From Mesorhizobium muleiense (GTDB lineage Bacteria; Pseudomonadota; Alphaproteobacteria; Rhizobiales; Rhizobiaceae): a DNA stretch of 64,000 bases. Below the pieces are notes generated by a model that searched no databases, was not told the DNA's origin, and worked only from the letters and a program-made list of their open reading frames with translations. Made by a program: the position numbers and the translations under genes. Position 1 is the stretch's first letter; each line of letters starts with the position of its first letter. The DNA lies in the NCBI RefSeq assembly GCF_900099905.1, contig NZ_FNEE01000029.1:1-64000 (forward strand), read 5' to 3'. Positions 11,495 to 20,668 of the stretch are shown here, one piece after another.

Positions 11495-12566
11495 CGAGGC
11501 CGATATCGGCGAGCAGCTTCGACTGGTGATCGGCGATCAGCGCGTCGATGATCTCGTCGAGTTCGCCCATCATCACCCGGTCGAGCTTATAGAGCGTCAG
11601 ATTGATGCGATGGTCGGTGACGCGGCCCTGCGGGAAATTATAGGTGCGGATGCGCTCCGAGCGATCGCCCGAACCGACCTGAGATTTGCGCGATTCGGAG
11701 CGTTCCTCGTCAGCCTTGCTGCGCTCGAGGTCGTAAAGCCTGGCGCGCAGGATCTGCATGGCTTTGGCCCGGTTCTGGTGCTGCGACTTCTCCGCCTGTA
11801 CGACCATGATGCCGGTCGGCAGATGGGTGATGCGCACTGCCGAATCGGTGGTATTGACGTGCTGGCCGCCCGAACCCGAGGCGCGCATCGTGTCGATGCG
11901 GATGTCTTCGGCCCTGATGTCGATGTCGACCTCTTCCGCTTCGGGCAGCACGGCAACCGTCGCCGCCGAGGTGTGGATGCGCCCGCCGGCCTCGGTCGCC
12001 GGCACGCGCTGCACACGATGCACGCCGGACTCGAATTTCAGATGGGCAAAGACCCCCTTGCCCGAAATCGTGGCGATGATTTCCTTGTAGCCGCCGACCT
12101 CGCCCTCGCTGGCCGACGCCGTCTCGAAACGCCAGCCGCGTGCCGCGGCATAGCGTTCGTACATGCGAAACAGGTCGCCGGCAAAGAGAGCCGCCTCGTC
12201 GCCGCCGGTGCCGGCGCGGATTTCGAGGATGGCATTCTTGTCGTCGGCGGCATCCTTGGGCAGAAGCAGGATCTGGATGTCCTTCTGCAGCGCTTCGATG
12301 CGTTCCTTGACCTCCGGCAGATCGGCCTCGGCCAGTGCCCGCATTTCGGCATCGGTGCTTTTGTCGGCGAGCATCGCCTGCAGGTCGGCCTGTTCATGCT
12401 CGGCGGTGCGCAGCGCCCTGATCTTAGCCACCATCTCCTGCATGTCAGCATATTCCGACGCCATCTTGACATAGGCGTCCGCCGCCGGCCCGGCCGACAT
12501 TTGCGCTTCGAGCATGTCGAAACGCTTGACGACTTGATCCATGCGGTCGCGGGGCAGGTTGATCAT
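11487..12566 (-). CDS. prfA: peptide chain release factor 1
   Basis: A 359-residue class I release factor that reads UAA and UAG and triggers peptidyl-tRNA hydrolysis. The GGQ catalytic motif is in GSGGQHVNTTDSAVRI, the site PrmC methylates. The anticodon-like recognition tripeptide of RF1 (PxT type) falls in VQRVPATEAGGR, which identifies RF1 rather than RF2. The gene starts the prfA-prmC pair. Confidence 0.97.
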   Translation of the reverse strand: MINLPRDRMDQVVKRFDMLEAQMSAGPAADAYVKMASEYADMQEMVAKIRALRTAEHEQADLQAMLADKSTDAEMRALAEADLPEVKERIEALQKDIQILLLPKDAADDKNAILEIRAGTGGDEAALFAGDLFRMYERYAAARGWRFETASASEGEVGGYKEIIATISGKGVFAHLKFESGVHRVQRVPATEAGGRIHTSAATVAVLPEAEEVDIDIRAEDIRIDTMRASGSGGQHVNTTDSAVRITHLPTGIMVVQAEKSQHQNRAKAMQILRARLYDLERSKADEERSESRKSQVGSGDRSERIRTYNFPQGRVTDHRINLTLYKLDRVMMGELDEIIDALIADHQSKLLADIGLDG

Positions 12567-12614
12567 GGTCCTGGAACTTCGATAAGATTCACGTCAGGGC
12601 GAGCCGAAAATGAC

Positions 12615-12675
12615 GAGTTTCGAGAACCGGAGCGGAATGTACAATTAGGTACATGAGCACCGGAAGCGCAGAAAA
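12615..12675. repeat. dispersed repeat, GAGAACCGGAGC...GAGCACCGGAAGCGCAG type, copy 1
   Basis: A mosaic element with the palindrome ATGTAC-N6-GTACAT at its centre, flanked by TTTCGAGAACCGGAGCGG and GAGCACCGGAAGCGCAGAAA. A second copy lies at 61901-61960 with the central palindrome changed to a GTACT/AGTAC pair. It lies between prfA and ptsP. Confidence 0.8.
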
Positions 12676-12705
12676 TCGACATTTGCAGGCCGCCCTCACG
12701 TGAAT

Positions 12706-15000
12706 TTACAACGGAATGGAGCGGTCGTCGGCAAAGGCCTGCAGCAGCGCCCGCATCGGCAACCCCTGGGCCGGCGCCATGAGATTGTCGTCGAAGAACG
12801 CTTCCAGCTCGGCCAGCGGCAGTTCCGTCAGCATCGCCTTGACCGGACCGATCGAGGCCGGTGACATCGAGATCGATCGATAGCCAAGGCCGATCAGCGC
12901 CATCGCCGAGATCGGCTTGCCGGCCAGCTCGCCGCACAAGGTCACCGGGGTTTGATTGCGCACCCCGGCGTCGGCAATCTGCTTCAGCGCGCGCAGGAAC
13001 GGCGTCGACAGCACATCGAAGCGGTCGGCGAGCTGCGTGTTGCCGCGATCGACCGCCATGACGAACTGGAACAGATCGTTCGAGCCGACCGAGACGAAAT
13101 CGACGGCCTTCATCAGCTCATCGAGCTGGAACAGCAGCGAAGGCACTTCCAGCATGGCCCCGAGCTTCAGGCTGGTCGGCAGATGATGGGCAAAACGCGA
13201 CAGATGCCGCACTTCGCGATCGATGATTTCGCGCGCCTGGGCGATCTCGCCGAGCTCCGTCACCATCGGCAGCATCAGCTTCAGTTCACGCCCGCCGCAT
13301 GCCTTCAAAAGCGCTCGGATCTGGGTACGCAACAGGCCCGGCCGGTCGAGCGTCAGGCGGATGGCGCGCCAGCCGAGCGCCGGGTTCTCTTCCTGGATCG
13401 TGTCCTTGAAGTAGGGCAGCACCTTGTCGCCGCCGATATCGATGGTGCGGAATGTCACCGGCTTGCCGCGCGCCGCGTCGAGCACGTCACGGTAGAGCCG
13501 TTCCTGGGCTTCCGCCCGCGGAAAGGTCGAGGCGACCATGAACTGCAGCTCGGTGCGGAACAGGCCGATACCGGCGGCGCCGGCCTCGGCAAGCTGCGGC
13601 AGATCGACGGCCAGGCCCGCATTCATCAAAAGGTCGACCTGGACGCCGTCCTTGGTCATCGACGGCTTCTTGCGCAGCTCGCGATAGACCTCCTGCCGCC
13701 GCGCCCGGAAGCGGACCTTTTCGGCATAGGCGGCTTCGAGGTCCGGTTGGGGGCGCAGGTGGATGGCGCCTTCTTCGCCGTCGACAATGATGGCGTCGCC
13801 GTTTTCCGCCATGGAAACGGCGCCCTTCATCTGGCCCGCAACCGGTATGCCCATGGCCCGCGCCACGATAACGACGTGGCTGGTCGCTGCGCCGTCCTCC
13901 AGCACCAGCCCGCGCAGCTTGTCTCTGGGATAATCGAGCAGTTCGGCGGCCCCCATCGAGCGGGCGACGATGATGGCGTCCTTCGGCAGCGAGACCGCGA
14001 CATCGTCCGGCCCGCGCCCCATCAGCTGGCGCAGCAGCCGGTTGGCGAGATCGTCGAAATCGCTCATCCGCTCGCGCAGATAAGGATCGGTCATGTGCAG
14101 CATGCGGGCACGCATGTCGCTCTGCACTTTTTCCACCGCCGCTTCCGCCGTCAGGCCGTTGCGTACCGCCTCTTCCAACCGGCGCACCCAGCCGCTGTCG
14201 TTGGCGAACATGCGATAGGCTTCGAGCACCTGGCGGTGCTCGCCCTCGAAGGCAACTTCGCGGCGTTCCAGCATGTCGTCGATGGAGAGCCGGAGCGAAC
14301 CGAGCGAAGCATCGAGCCGCTTGATCTCCTCATCGCTGTCCTCGTTGAACAGATTGGTGACGACGATGCGCGGCTCGTGCAGCACGACATGGCCAAGTCC
14401 GACGCCCTCGTTGAACGACAGGCCGGTAAAGCTCACCGGGCGGCGCAGATCGAGTTCGAGGCCGGGCCGGGTCAGCCGGGCAAGGTCGCCGGTGGCGATC
14501 ATCTCGGCGATCACCATCGCCGTCGTTTCCAGCGCCTCGACTTCGTCGTCGCGATAGTGGCGCATGGTCTTGTTCTGGACGACCAGCACACCGAGCGTGC
14601 GCCCCGCCCTGAGCACCGGCACGCCGAGGAAGGAATTGTAGATCTCCTCCCCGGTCTCCGGCAGATAGGCGAAGGCTGGATGTTCCTGCGCGTTGGAGAG
14701 GTTGAGCGGCCGTGCCGAGGCCGCGATCGTGCCGACGAGGCCTTCCCCCAGCCTGAGCTGCGCCAAATGGACGGCCTTCGGATTCAGGCCCTCGGTGGCA
14801 TAGAGTTCGAGCACCGAATCGGCGCGCAGCACGTAGAGCGAGCACACTTCAGCGACCATATTGGCGGCGATGTCGCGCACGATGCGGTCGAGCCGCTCCT
14901 GCGGCTCCAGCGGCTCCTGCATGAGCTCGCGGAGCCGTTTCAGCAAAACGCGCGGGCCACTGGCCGTATCACGCATCGCGGCTTGTTCTCCAATGGACAT
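12706..15000 (-). CDS. ptsP: phosphoenolpyruvate-protein phosphotransferase PtsP (enzyme I-Ntr)
   Basis: A 764-residue enzyme I of the nitrogen-related phosphotransferase system, which passes phosphate from PEP to NPr and then EIIA-Ntr to regulate carbon, nitrogen and potassium processes. An N-terminal GAF domain (about 20-165, a nitrogen-signal sensor in this family) precedes the PEP-utiliser modules. The phospho-histidine lies in GAATSHVVIVARAMGIP, and the C-terminal PEP-binding domain has the catalytic-Cys region VTLCGELAGKP. The GAF domain separates it from the sugar-PTS enzyme I. It lies downstream of lysC on the same strand, an order common in Rhizobiales, but with a repeat between them. 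Confidence 0.96.
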   Translation of the reverse strand: MSIGEQAAMRDTASGPRVLLKRLRELMQEPLEPQERLDRIVRDIAANMVAEVCSLYVLRADSVLELYATEGLNPKAVHLAQLRLGEGLVGTIAASARPLNLSNAQEHPAFAYLPETGEEIYNSFLGVPVLRAGRTLGVLVVQNKTMRHYRDDEVEALETTAMVIAEMIATGDLARLTRPGLELDLRRPVSFTGLSFNEGVGLGHVVLHEPRIVVTNLFNEDSDEEIKRLDASLGSLRLSIDDMLERREVAFEGEHRQVLEAYRMFANDSGWVRRLEEAVRNGLTAEAAVEKVQSDMRARMLHMTDPYLRERMSDFDDLANRLLRQLMGRGPDDVAVSLPKDAIIVARSMGAAELLDYPRDKLRGLVLEDGAATSHVVIVARAMGIPVAGQMKGAVSMAENGDAIIVDGEEGAIHLRPQPDLEAAYAEKVRFRARRQEVYRELRKKPSMTKDGVQVDLLMNAGLAVDLPQLAEAGAAGIGLFRTELQFMVASTFPRAEAQERLYRDVLDAARGKPVTFRTIDIGGDKVLPYFKDTIQEENPALGWRAIRLTLDRPGLLRTQIRALLKACGGRELKLMLPMVTELGEIAQAREIIDREVRHLSRFAHHLPTSLKLGAMLEVPSLLFQLDELMKAVDFVSVGSNDLFQFVMAVDRGNTQLADRFDVLSTPFLRALKQIADAGVRNQTPVTLCGELAGKPISAMALIGLGYRSISMSPASIGPVKAMLTELPLAELEAFFDDNLMAPAQGLPMRALLQAFADDRSIPL

Positions 15001-15051
15001 TATGCCCGCCGCAGTTTCTCCCGCGGCCGGCGCTCACGCAACAACTCAAAT

Positions 15052-15150
15052 AGAGCGGCGTCGGTCCAATTGGACCCACAAAGGACGCTCCAAGACTTCG
15101 AACTGCTGCATCGTGCTTTCCGAAGATCGACCTCCGATTTCCGGACCGAG
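15052..15150. repeat. dispersed palindromic intergenic repeat, copy 2 (diverged)
   Basis: AGAGCGGCGTCGGTCC...GGACGCTC followed by GCATCGTGCTTTCCGAAGATCG...GATTTCCGGACC has the same two-part layout as the element at 5915-6010, with substitutions. It fills most of the lysC-ptsP spacer. Confidence 0.65.
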
Positions 15151-15157
15151 CAGTCTG

Positions 15158-16411
15158 CTACTGCTTATCCAGACCGTAGATGGAATGCAAAGTGCGAACA
15201 GCAAGTTCTGTGTAGGGACCGTCGATCAGGATCGAAATCTTGATCTCGGATGTGGTGATCGCACGGATGTTGATCGATTTGTCGGCCAGCGCCTTGAAGG
15301 CGGTGGCAGCGACGCCGGCATGGCTCCTCATGCCGATGCCGATGACCGAGACTTTCGACATGCCGGCTTCCGACTGCACGACGTCGTAGCCGATCGTGGT
15401 CTTCAGCCGCTCGAGCACGGCAAGCGCCTTGTCGACATCGCCGGACGGCACGGTGAAGGTCATGTCGGTGAACTTGCCGTCCTCGGAAATGTTCTGGACA
15501 ATCATGTCGACATTGATGTTGGCTTCGGCCAGCGGCCCGAAAATGCCGGCGGCGACGCCGGGCCGGTCACCGACACGGCGCAACGAAATCTGCGCTTCGT
15601 CCTTGGCGTAGGCAATTCCGGTGACGACCTGCTGTTCCACGATCTCTTCCTCGTCGCAAATAAGCGTTCCGGGCGGATTGAGCAAATCCCCCATTCCGGG
15701 CGCGTCGGGATCGTCGAAGGACGACCGCACGAAAGTACGCACCCTGTGCACCATGGCAAGCTCGACCGAGCGTACCTGCAGGACCTTGGCGCCGAGCGAG
15801 GCCATTTCAAGCATTTCCTCGAAGGAAATCTTGGCCAGCCGCCGCGCCTTCGGCTCGATGCGCGGGTCGGTGGTGTAGACCCCGTCGACGTCAGTGTAGA
15901 TGTCGCAGCGGTCTGCCTTGACCGCCGCCGCGATGGCGACAGCACTGGTGTCGGAACCGCCGCGGCCGAGCGTCGCGATGCGGTTGTCCGGCCCGATGCC
16001 CTGGAAGCCGGCGATCACCGCCACCTGGCCCTCGCCGAAGCGCTTGATCAGGAATGCGCCGTCGATGTCGAGAATGCGCGCCGCGCCATGCGCATTGTCG
16101 GTCTTGATCGGGATCTGCCAGCCTTGCCAGGAACGGGCATGGACGCCCATGTTCTGCAGCGCGATCGCCAGCAGGCCGGCAGTCACCTGCTCGCCGGAGG
16201 CAACGACGGCGTCATATTCGCGGGCATCGTGCATCGGCGAGGCTTCGCGCGTCCACTGCACGAGCTCGTTGGTCTTGCCGGCCATCGCCGAGACGACCAC
16301 CGCAACCTCATGGCCGGCATCGACCTCGCGTTTGACATGGCGCGCCACATTGCGGATGCGGACGATGTCGGCGACGGAGGTCCCGCCGAATTTCATCACG
16401 ATGCGCGCCAT
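15158..16411 (-). CDS. lysC: aspartate kinase
   Basis: A 417-residue kinase that phosphorylates L-aspartate, the first step to lysine, threonine, methionine and diaminopimelate. The N-terminal KFGGTSVAD motif binds ATP, and GRGGSDTSAVAIAAA is the conserved active-site block. Two C-terminal ACT domains (about residues 265-417) would bind the feedback amino acids. It is monofunctional: no homoserine dehydrogenase is fused. Its length matches alphaproteobacterial enzymes. Confidence 0.97.
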   Translation of the reverse strand: MARIVMKFGGTSVADIVRIRNVARHVKREVDAGHEVAVVVSAMAGKTNELVQWTREASPMHDAREYDAVVASGEQVTAGLLAIALQNMGVHARSWQGWQIPIKTDNAHGAARILDIDGAFLIKRFGEGQVAVIAGFQGIGPDNRIATLGRGGSDTSAVAIAAAVKADRCDIYTDVDGVYTTDPRIEPKARRLAKISFEEMLEMASLGAKVLQVRSVELAMVHRVRTFVRSSFDDPDAPGMGDLLNPPGTLICDEEEIVEQQVVTGIAYAKDEAQISLRRVGDRPGVAAGIFGPLAEANINVDMIVQNISEDGKFTDMTFTVPSGDVDKALAVLERLKTTIGYDVVQSEAGMSKVSVIGIGMRSHAGVAATAFKALADKSINIRAITTSEIKISILIDGPYTELAVRTLHSIYGLDKQ

Positions 16412-16691
16412 GGAAGCGAAATGCCTTTGACTGGGTGCCGAAACGGCGGCCGAAAAATGGAAACGGAGCGTCGGGCTGGGCCAGCCGCTGAATTCGCGGC
16501 CTCCTTAGCCAAATGCTTTGGGTTTCGCAAGGCGTGCCACCGCTTGCCCCCCTGCTTGCCCCCTTAGGCGACGAAGGCGACATACGAACGCAACGCGCCT
16601 ACCCGAACGCCTGTCGCAGAGGCGCAGCCGGCAACAGCCGAAATTTGCTGCCTTGACATTCGCCGGCTCTCGACCGACTTCCTAGCGCACC

Positions 16692-16741
16692 AGAGCGCGA
16701 TCAGCAAAAGTGGTATCCGGTTTTGCGCCCGATCGCGCTCT
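16692..16741. repeat. palindromic intergenic repeat upstream of ubiG
   Basis: Perfect 11-bp arms AGAGCGCGATC (16692-16702) and GATCGCGCTCT (16731-16741) enclose a loop containing AAAAGTGG and CCGGTTTTGCG. The loop resembles the one at 61237-61300, so both appear to belong to one rhizobial repeat family. It lies 30 bp before ubiG and would fold in its leader if transcribed. Confidence 0.8.
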
Positions 16742-16770
16742 GAATTTTTGAGTCTGCGGGAGACCACACG

Positions 16771-17520
16771 ATGCCAGAACCCCGACGATCGACGATCGAT
16801 GCCGGAGAAGTGGAGCGTTTTTCCGCTCTTGCCGCCGAATGGTGGAATCCGAACGGCAAATTCCGCCCGCTGCACAAGTTCAATCCGATCCGGCTTGCCT
16901 ATATACGCGACCAGGTGGCGGCGCGCTTCGGCCGCGACCCGCGCGCGGCGCGGCCGTTCGAGGGCCTGCGCATCCTCGACATCGGCTGCGGCGGCGGGCT
17001 GTTGTGCGAGCCGATGGCGCGGCTTGGCGCCGAAGTGGTCGGCGCCGACGCATCCGCCACCAACATCGAAGTGGCCAGGCTGCATGCGGCGGAGGTCGGC
17101 GTGACGGTGGATTACCGTGCCACGACAGCAGAGGACCTGGCTGACGCCGGTGAGAAATTCGACGTCATCCTCAACATGGAAGTGGTCGAGCATGTTGCCG
17201 ACATCGACCTGTTCGTGGCCAAATGCGGCGAGATGCTCAAGCCCGGCGGCATCATGGTCGTCGCCACCATCAACCGCACGCTGAAGGCGCTCGGTCTGGC
17301 CATTATCGGCGCCGAATATGTGCTGCGCTGGTTGCCGCGCGGCACCCACCAGTTCGGCAAGCTGGTGCGGCCAGACGAGTTGGAAAAGGCGCTTGCCGGC
17401 GCTGGCCTGACCATCATCGACCGCACCGGCGTCACCTACAATCCGCTCGCCGACCGCTGGCAGCGTTCGAAGGACATGGACGTCAACTACATGGTTCTGG
17501 CAGAGAAGGCACCCGCCTGA
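16771..17520 (+). CDS. ubiG: bifunctional ubiquinone O-methyltransferase UbiG
   Basis: A 249-residue enzyme performing both O-methylations in ubiquinone biosynthesis. SAM-binding motif I reads ILDIGCGGGLLCEPMARLG and the acidic end of strand 2 is VVGADAS. The N-terminal EVERFSALAAEWWNPNGKFRPLHKFNPIR block is diagnostic for UbiG over generic methyltransferases. It is divergent from lysC and convergent with the EamA transporter. Confidence 0.96.
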   Translation: MPEPRRSTIDAGEVERFSALAAEWWNPNGKFRPLHKFNPIRLAYIRDQVAARFGRDPRAARPFEGLRILDIGCGGGLLCEPMARLGAEVVGADASATNIEVARLHAAEVGVTVDYRATTAEDLADAGEKFDVILNMEVVEHVADIDLFVAKCGEMLKPGGIMVVATINRTLKALGLAIIGAEYVLRWLPRGTHQFGKLVRPDELEKALAGAGLTIIDRTGVTYNPLADRWQRSKDMDVNYMVLAEKAPA

Positions 17521-17539
17521 ACTTTCTCACGACGCCTTT

Positions 17540-18469
17540 TCACGCCGCCACCTTCTCACCCGTCTGACTTTGCGTCTTCGGGGCGATCGGGCTTTGCGCC
17601 TTGGTGGTGATGAACACGCCGGCGACAATGATGGCAGCGCCGGCCCAGGTCAGCAATTGATAGTGCTCGCCGAGAAACATCGTCCCGGCAAACAATCCGA
17701 CCGCCGCCGCGACATAGCCGATCTGGCTGAGATAGACCGGGCCGCCGACCGCCTGTAGCCGGAAGAAGAAAGCGAACATCGCCGCGGCTGATGCGACCTG
17801 CCCGACGACGACCAGCGGCACGCCGGCGAGCAGGGCGAGCGAACCGCCGCCCTGCAGCGTGAAGATGCCGCAAACAAGCAGCGCGGCCGATGCCAGATGG
17901 CTGCCGACGGCAAGCTCGATCGGTCCGGTCCCTAGCGGCCAGTCGACCGTGCGGTAGATATTGCCGGCGGCAAGGCTGACCGGAATGAGCAGCCCCGCCG
18001 CCACCCAGAAAAATTCGGCCGGCTGGCCGGCCTCGCCACGCGTCACCGCCACCATGACCGCACCAACGAAGCCTACGACAATGCCGACGATACCAAGCAG
18101 ATTGGGGCGCCGGACGCCGAGCAGGATCGAAAACACCAGTGTGACCACCGGCGACAGCGTGAACATGATACCGGTATAGCCGGCACCGAGATGCGGAATG
18201 GCCGAGAACATCAACAGATTGGGGAAGGCGTAGGACACCGCCGCGGTGACGAAGAAATACCGCAGCCGGTGCGGGGTGAGCCGGATGCGCTGCCCGCGCA
18301 GCAGCAGGACGCACAAAAGCACGCCGCCGGCGCCGAGCGAGATGACGAGCGCCCAGACCATGGCCGAAACGCCGGCTGCCGTGGCGATCTTGCCGAACGG
18401 CAGCGTCAGGCCGAGCAGGCCGCCGGTGACGAGCAAAAGACCGAGCGCTGAATCCCAGAGAAATTTCAT
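17540..18469 (-). CDS. EamA/DMT-family transporter
   Basis: A 309-residue inner-membrane protein with ten predicted hydrophobic helices arranged as two EamA halves of about five helices each, typical of the drug/metabolite transporter superfamily. Substrates in the family range from amino acids to metabolites and cannot be assigned. It is divergent from a MarR regulator gene with only 98 bp between the starts, so control by that regulator is likely. Confidence 0.88.
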   Translation of the reverse strand: MKFLWDSALGLLLVTGGLLGLTLPFGKIATAAGVSAMVWALVISLGAGGVLLCVLLLRGQRIRLTPHRLRYFFVTAAVSYAFPNLLMFSAIPHLGAGYTGIMFTLSPVVTLVFSILLGVRRPNLLGIVGIVVGFVGAVMVAVTRGEAGQPAEFFWVAAGLLIPVSLAAGNIYRTVDWPLGTGPIELAVGSHLASAALLVCGIFTLQGGGSLALLAGVPLVVVGQVASAAAMFAFFFRLQAVGGPVYLSQIGYVAAAVGLFAGTMFLGEHYQLLTWAGAAIIVAGVFITTKAQSPIAPKTQSQTGEKVAA

Positions 18470-18519
18470 GACGAACCTTGTTGTCTTTGCCGCTCTTGGC
18501 CAGCACTGCGACTCAAGCT

Positions 18520-18551
18520 AAGATAACACAAAGATACTTAACGTCAAGATA
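18520..18551. promoter_or_regulatory. AAGATA direct repeats in the EamA/marR divergent promoter
   Basis: Three AAGATA hexamers (18520-18525, 18531-18536, 18546-18551) with spacings of 11 and 15 bp lie between two divergent starts. They are candidates for MarR binding and promoter sequence, but they are direct rather than inverted repeats, so operator function is uncertain. Confidence 0.4.
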
Positions 18552-18567
18552 TATGATGGTGAGATAG

Positions 18568-19053
18568 ATGGATCGCGCCGCGAAAGCGATCGAGCAGTGG
18601 AAACGGGAACGGCCGGACCTGGATGTCTCGCCGATGGCCGTGCTCGGACGGTTGAACGAAGCCTCGTCGCTGATAGCGCGAGAACGCCTCGCTCCGCTGT
18701 TTGCCCGTTTCGGACTGCAATCCGGGGAATTCGACGTGTTGGCGACGCTGCGCCGTTCCGGATCACCTTACGCGCTGACGCCAACCGCCCTCTATGAGGC
18801 GACGATGGTGACGTCGGGCGCCATGACCAACCGGCTCGACCGGCTTGAGAAATCCGGATTGATCATGCGTGGACCGCATCCCAATGACCGGCGCGGGGTT
18901 GTCGTGCAACTGACCGAGAAAGGTCTCGCATTGGTCGATGAGGCGGTCGCCGCTCACGTCGCCAACGAACACGAGATACTTTCCGGCCTGACGCGCGCCG
19001 AACAGGACACACTTGCTCGCCTGCTTGAGAAATTGATCGGCAGCGTAACCTAG
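18568..19053 (+). CDS. MarR family transcriptional regulator
   Basis: A 161-residue winged-helix regulator. The recognition region reads ALTPTALYEATMVTSGAMTNRLDRLEKSGLI, followed by the wing GPHPNDRRGVVVQLTEKG with the DxRxG-type signature (DRRG) of MarR proteins. It is divergent from the EamA transporter, the usual arrangement for a regulator controlling an efflux gene in response to its ligand. The ribosome site (GGTGAG) is weak. Confidence 0.93.
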   Translation: MDRAAKAIEQWKRERPDLDVSPMAVLGRLNEASSLIARERLAPLFARFGLQSGEFDVLATLRRSGSPYALTPTALYEATMVTSGAMTNRLDRLEKSGLIMRGPHPNDRRGVVVQLTEKGLALVDEAVAAHVANEHEILSGLTRAEQDTLARLLEKLIGSVT

Positions 19054-19057
19054 TCAG

Positions 19058-19483
19058 TCAGTTGCGGTCGTCGGGGAAACTTGGGATCGGCATGAATTCG
19101 ACGCCGTCCTCGGCCAGACTCTTGGCCTCCTCCAGCGTCGCCTCGCCATAGATGCCGCGCGGATCGCTCTCGCCGAAATGGATCTTGCGCGCTTCCTCGG
19201 CAAACTTGTCGCCGACATAGTCGGCGTTCTCGCGCACCTTCTCGGCCATCGCCTTCAATTGCGCCAACGCCTGCTTCTGGGCCTCGCCCATGGCGAGCGC
19301 GATCTTTTCTCGGCTGCGCCCGGTGGAGACGGCCGGCGCCATCAACGCCTTCTCGACGTTGTGCGAGCCGCAGGTCGGGCAATCGACGAAGCCACGCTTC
19401 TTCTGGGTGTCGAAATCGTCGTTGCTGCGAAACCAGCCTTCGAATTCATGCTCGTGGTCACAGATCAGTGAAAAGCGAATCAA
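19058..19483 (-). CDS. DUF1178 family protein
   Basis: A 141-residue protein with a zinc-ribbon-like N-terminus: C-DHEHEFEGWF then CPTCGSHNVEKALMAPAVS, the hallmark of DUF1178. The rest is helical and charged. The family is widespread in alphaproteobacteria and has no established function. Its start overlaps the stop of the preceding nitrilase-like gene by 4 bp, so the two are co-translated, and it is tail to tail with the marR gene. Confidence 0.9.
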   Translation of the reverse strand: MIRFSLICDHEHEFEGWFRSNDDFDTQKKRGFVDCPTCGSHNVEKALMAPAVSTGRSREKIALAMGEAQKQALAQLKAMAEKVRENADYVGDKFAEEARKIHFGESDPRGIYGEATLEEAKSLAEDGVEFMPIPSFPDDRN

Positions 19484-20361
19484 GACGCCGCACCCCTGAG
19501 ACTTTGCGCCTCGACCGGAGTGGCGTTCACGGCGAAGTCGCGTGAATTTTTCAGATTTGGGATTTTCTTGCGGGCGGCGGCCGACTGCGCCGGGTCGATC
19601 TCGGCGACGATCACCGCCGGTTCGTCATGCGCCGCTTCGGCGACGATACGGCCCCAAGGATCGACGATCAGCGAATGGCCATAGGTCTCGCGGCCGTCCT
19701 CGTGCAGGCCGCCTTGCGCCGCGGCAACGACATAGGCGCCGTTCTCGATGGCGCGCGCCCGCAGCAGCACATGCCAGTGCGCCTCGCCGGTCTGGCGGGT
19801 GAAGGCGGCGGGCACCGAAAGCAGGTCGGCGCCGGCCAGCGCCTCGGCGCGGAACAGCTGCGGAAAGCGCAAATCGTAGCAGACGGCGAAACCCAGTCTC
19901 GCACCATCGATCCCGGCGCCGCTGATCTCGGTGACGACGGCCTCGGTGCCGGGCTCGTAGGCGGCGGATTCGCGCCAGCTCTCGCCATTGTCGAGATCGA
20001 CGTCGAACATGTGGATCTTGTCGTAGGCGGCAATGGTGGCGCCATCCGGCCCGAACAGAAGCGCGCGGTTGGCGAGCTTGCCGTCGGCGCGCAGGATGGC
20101 GGTCGAGCCGATATGCAGGAAGACGCCAAGGTCTTTCGCCAGCTTTCGCGCGGTCGAGACGATGATGTCCTTGTCCTCGGACGTGAAGGCGGCGGCCCGC
20201 GCCTGGCTGTCGCGGACCAGCGCACCGGTCATTTCCGGTGACTGGATATAGGTCGCACCCTGGCCCGCGGCCTCGCGCACCAGCCGCTCCAGATCGACCG
20301 CGTTGCGCTCGGGGCTGGTACCCGAACGCATCTGGATCGCCGCCGCCTTGAAAGCACCCAT
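19480..20361 (-). CDS. carbon-nitrogen hydrolase family protein (Nit-like amidase)
   Basis: A 293-residue member of the nitrilase superfamily. The Glu-Lys-Cys catalytic triad is visible: Glu in SPEMTG, Lys in YDKIHMFDVD, Cys in FAVCYDLRFP. The closest subfamily is Nit1/NitFhit-type, whose members hydrolyse deaminated glutathione; the adjoining glutaredoxin gene fits a glutathione-related role, but that is inference. The start at 20361 is preferred because GAGG lies at proper spacing. It lies between grxC and the DUF1178 gene in one probable operon. Confidence 0.92.
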   Translation of the reverse strand: MGAFKAAAIQMRSGTSPERNAVDLERLVREAAGQGATYIQSPEMTGALVRDSQARAAAFTSEDKDIIVSTARKLAKDLGVFLHIGSTAILRADGKLANRALLFGPDGATIAAYDKIHMFDVDLDNGESWRESAAYEPGTEAVVTEISGAGIDGARLGFAVCYDLRFPQLFRAEALAGADLLSVPAAFTRQTGEAHWHVLLRARAIENGAYVVAAAQGGLHEDGRETYGHSLIVDPWGRIVAEAAHDEPAVIVAEIDPAQSAAARKKIPNLKNSRDFAVNATPVEAQSLRGAAS

Positions 20362-20371
20362 CGTCATGTCC

Positions 20372-20641
20372 TCAATTCGTCGAGCCATTGGCGAGCAGAC
20401 GGTCCAGCCGGCCCTCCGCCTCCAGTTCGTGGAGATCGTCACAGCCGCCGACATGCGTATCGCCGATGAATATCTGCGGAAAGGTCGAGCGGCCATTCGC
20501 GCGGGAAATCATTTCCCGGCGCAGTTCCGGCGAGAAGGAGGCGTCATGCTCGGTGTAGGCGACACCCTTGCGCTCGAGCAGCCGCTTGGCCGCCACGCAA
20601 TAGCCGCACATCATCCGTGTATAGATCGTCACGTCGACCAT
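20372..20641 (-). CDS. grxC: glutaredoxin 3
   Basis: An 89-residue dithiol glutaredoxin that reduces disulfides and glutathionylated proteins with glutathione. The active site is CGYC (Cys12 and Cys15), one residue different from the usual CPYC; other rhizobial GrxC proteins have similar variants. The cis-Pro region (TFPQIFIGDTHVGGCDDL) is intact. It is 10 bp upstream of the nitrilase-like gene and 27 bp downstream of comF. Confidence 0.95.
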   Translation of the reverse strand: MVDVTIYTRMMCGYCVAAKRLLERKGVAYTEHDASFSPELRREMISRANGRSTFPQIFIGDTHVGGCDDLHELEAEGRLDRLLANGSTN

Positions 20642-20668
20642 CGGTCAGCAATCCTGCCTTTTCCCAAT

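Noticed and set aside
12952..15243. 763-codon plus-strand frame opposite ptsP
   Set aside because: Antisense shadow of PtsP, as shown by GAF and PEP-utiliser motifs on the minus strand.
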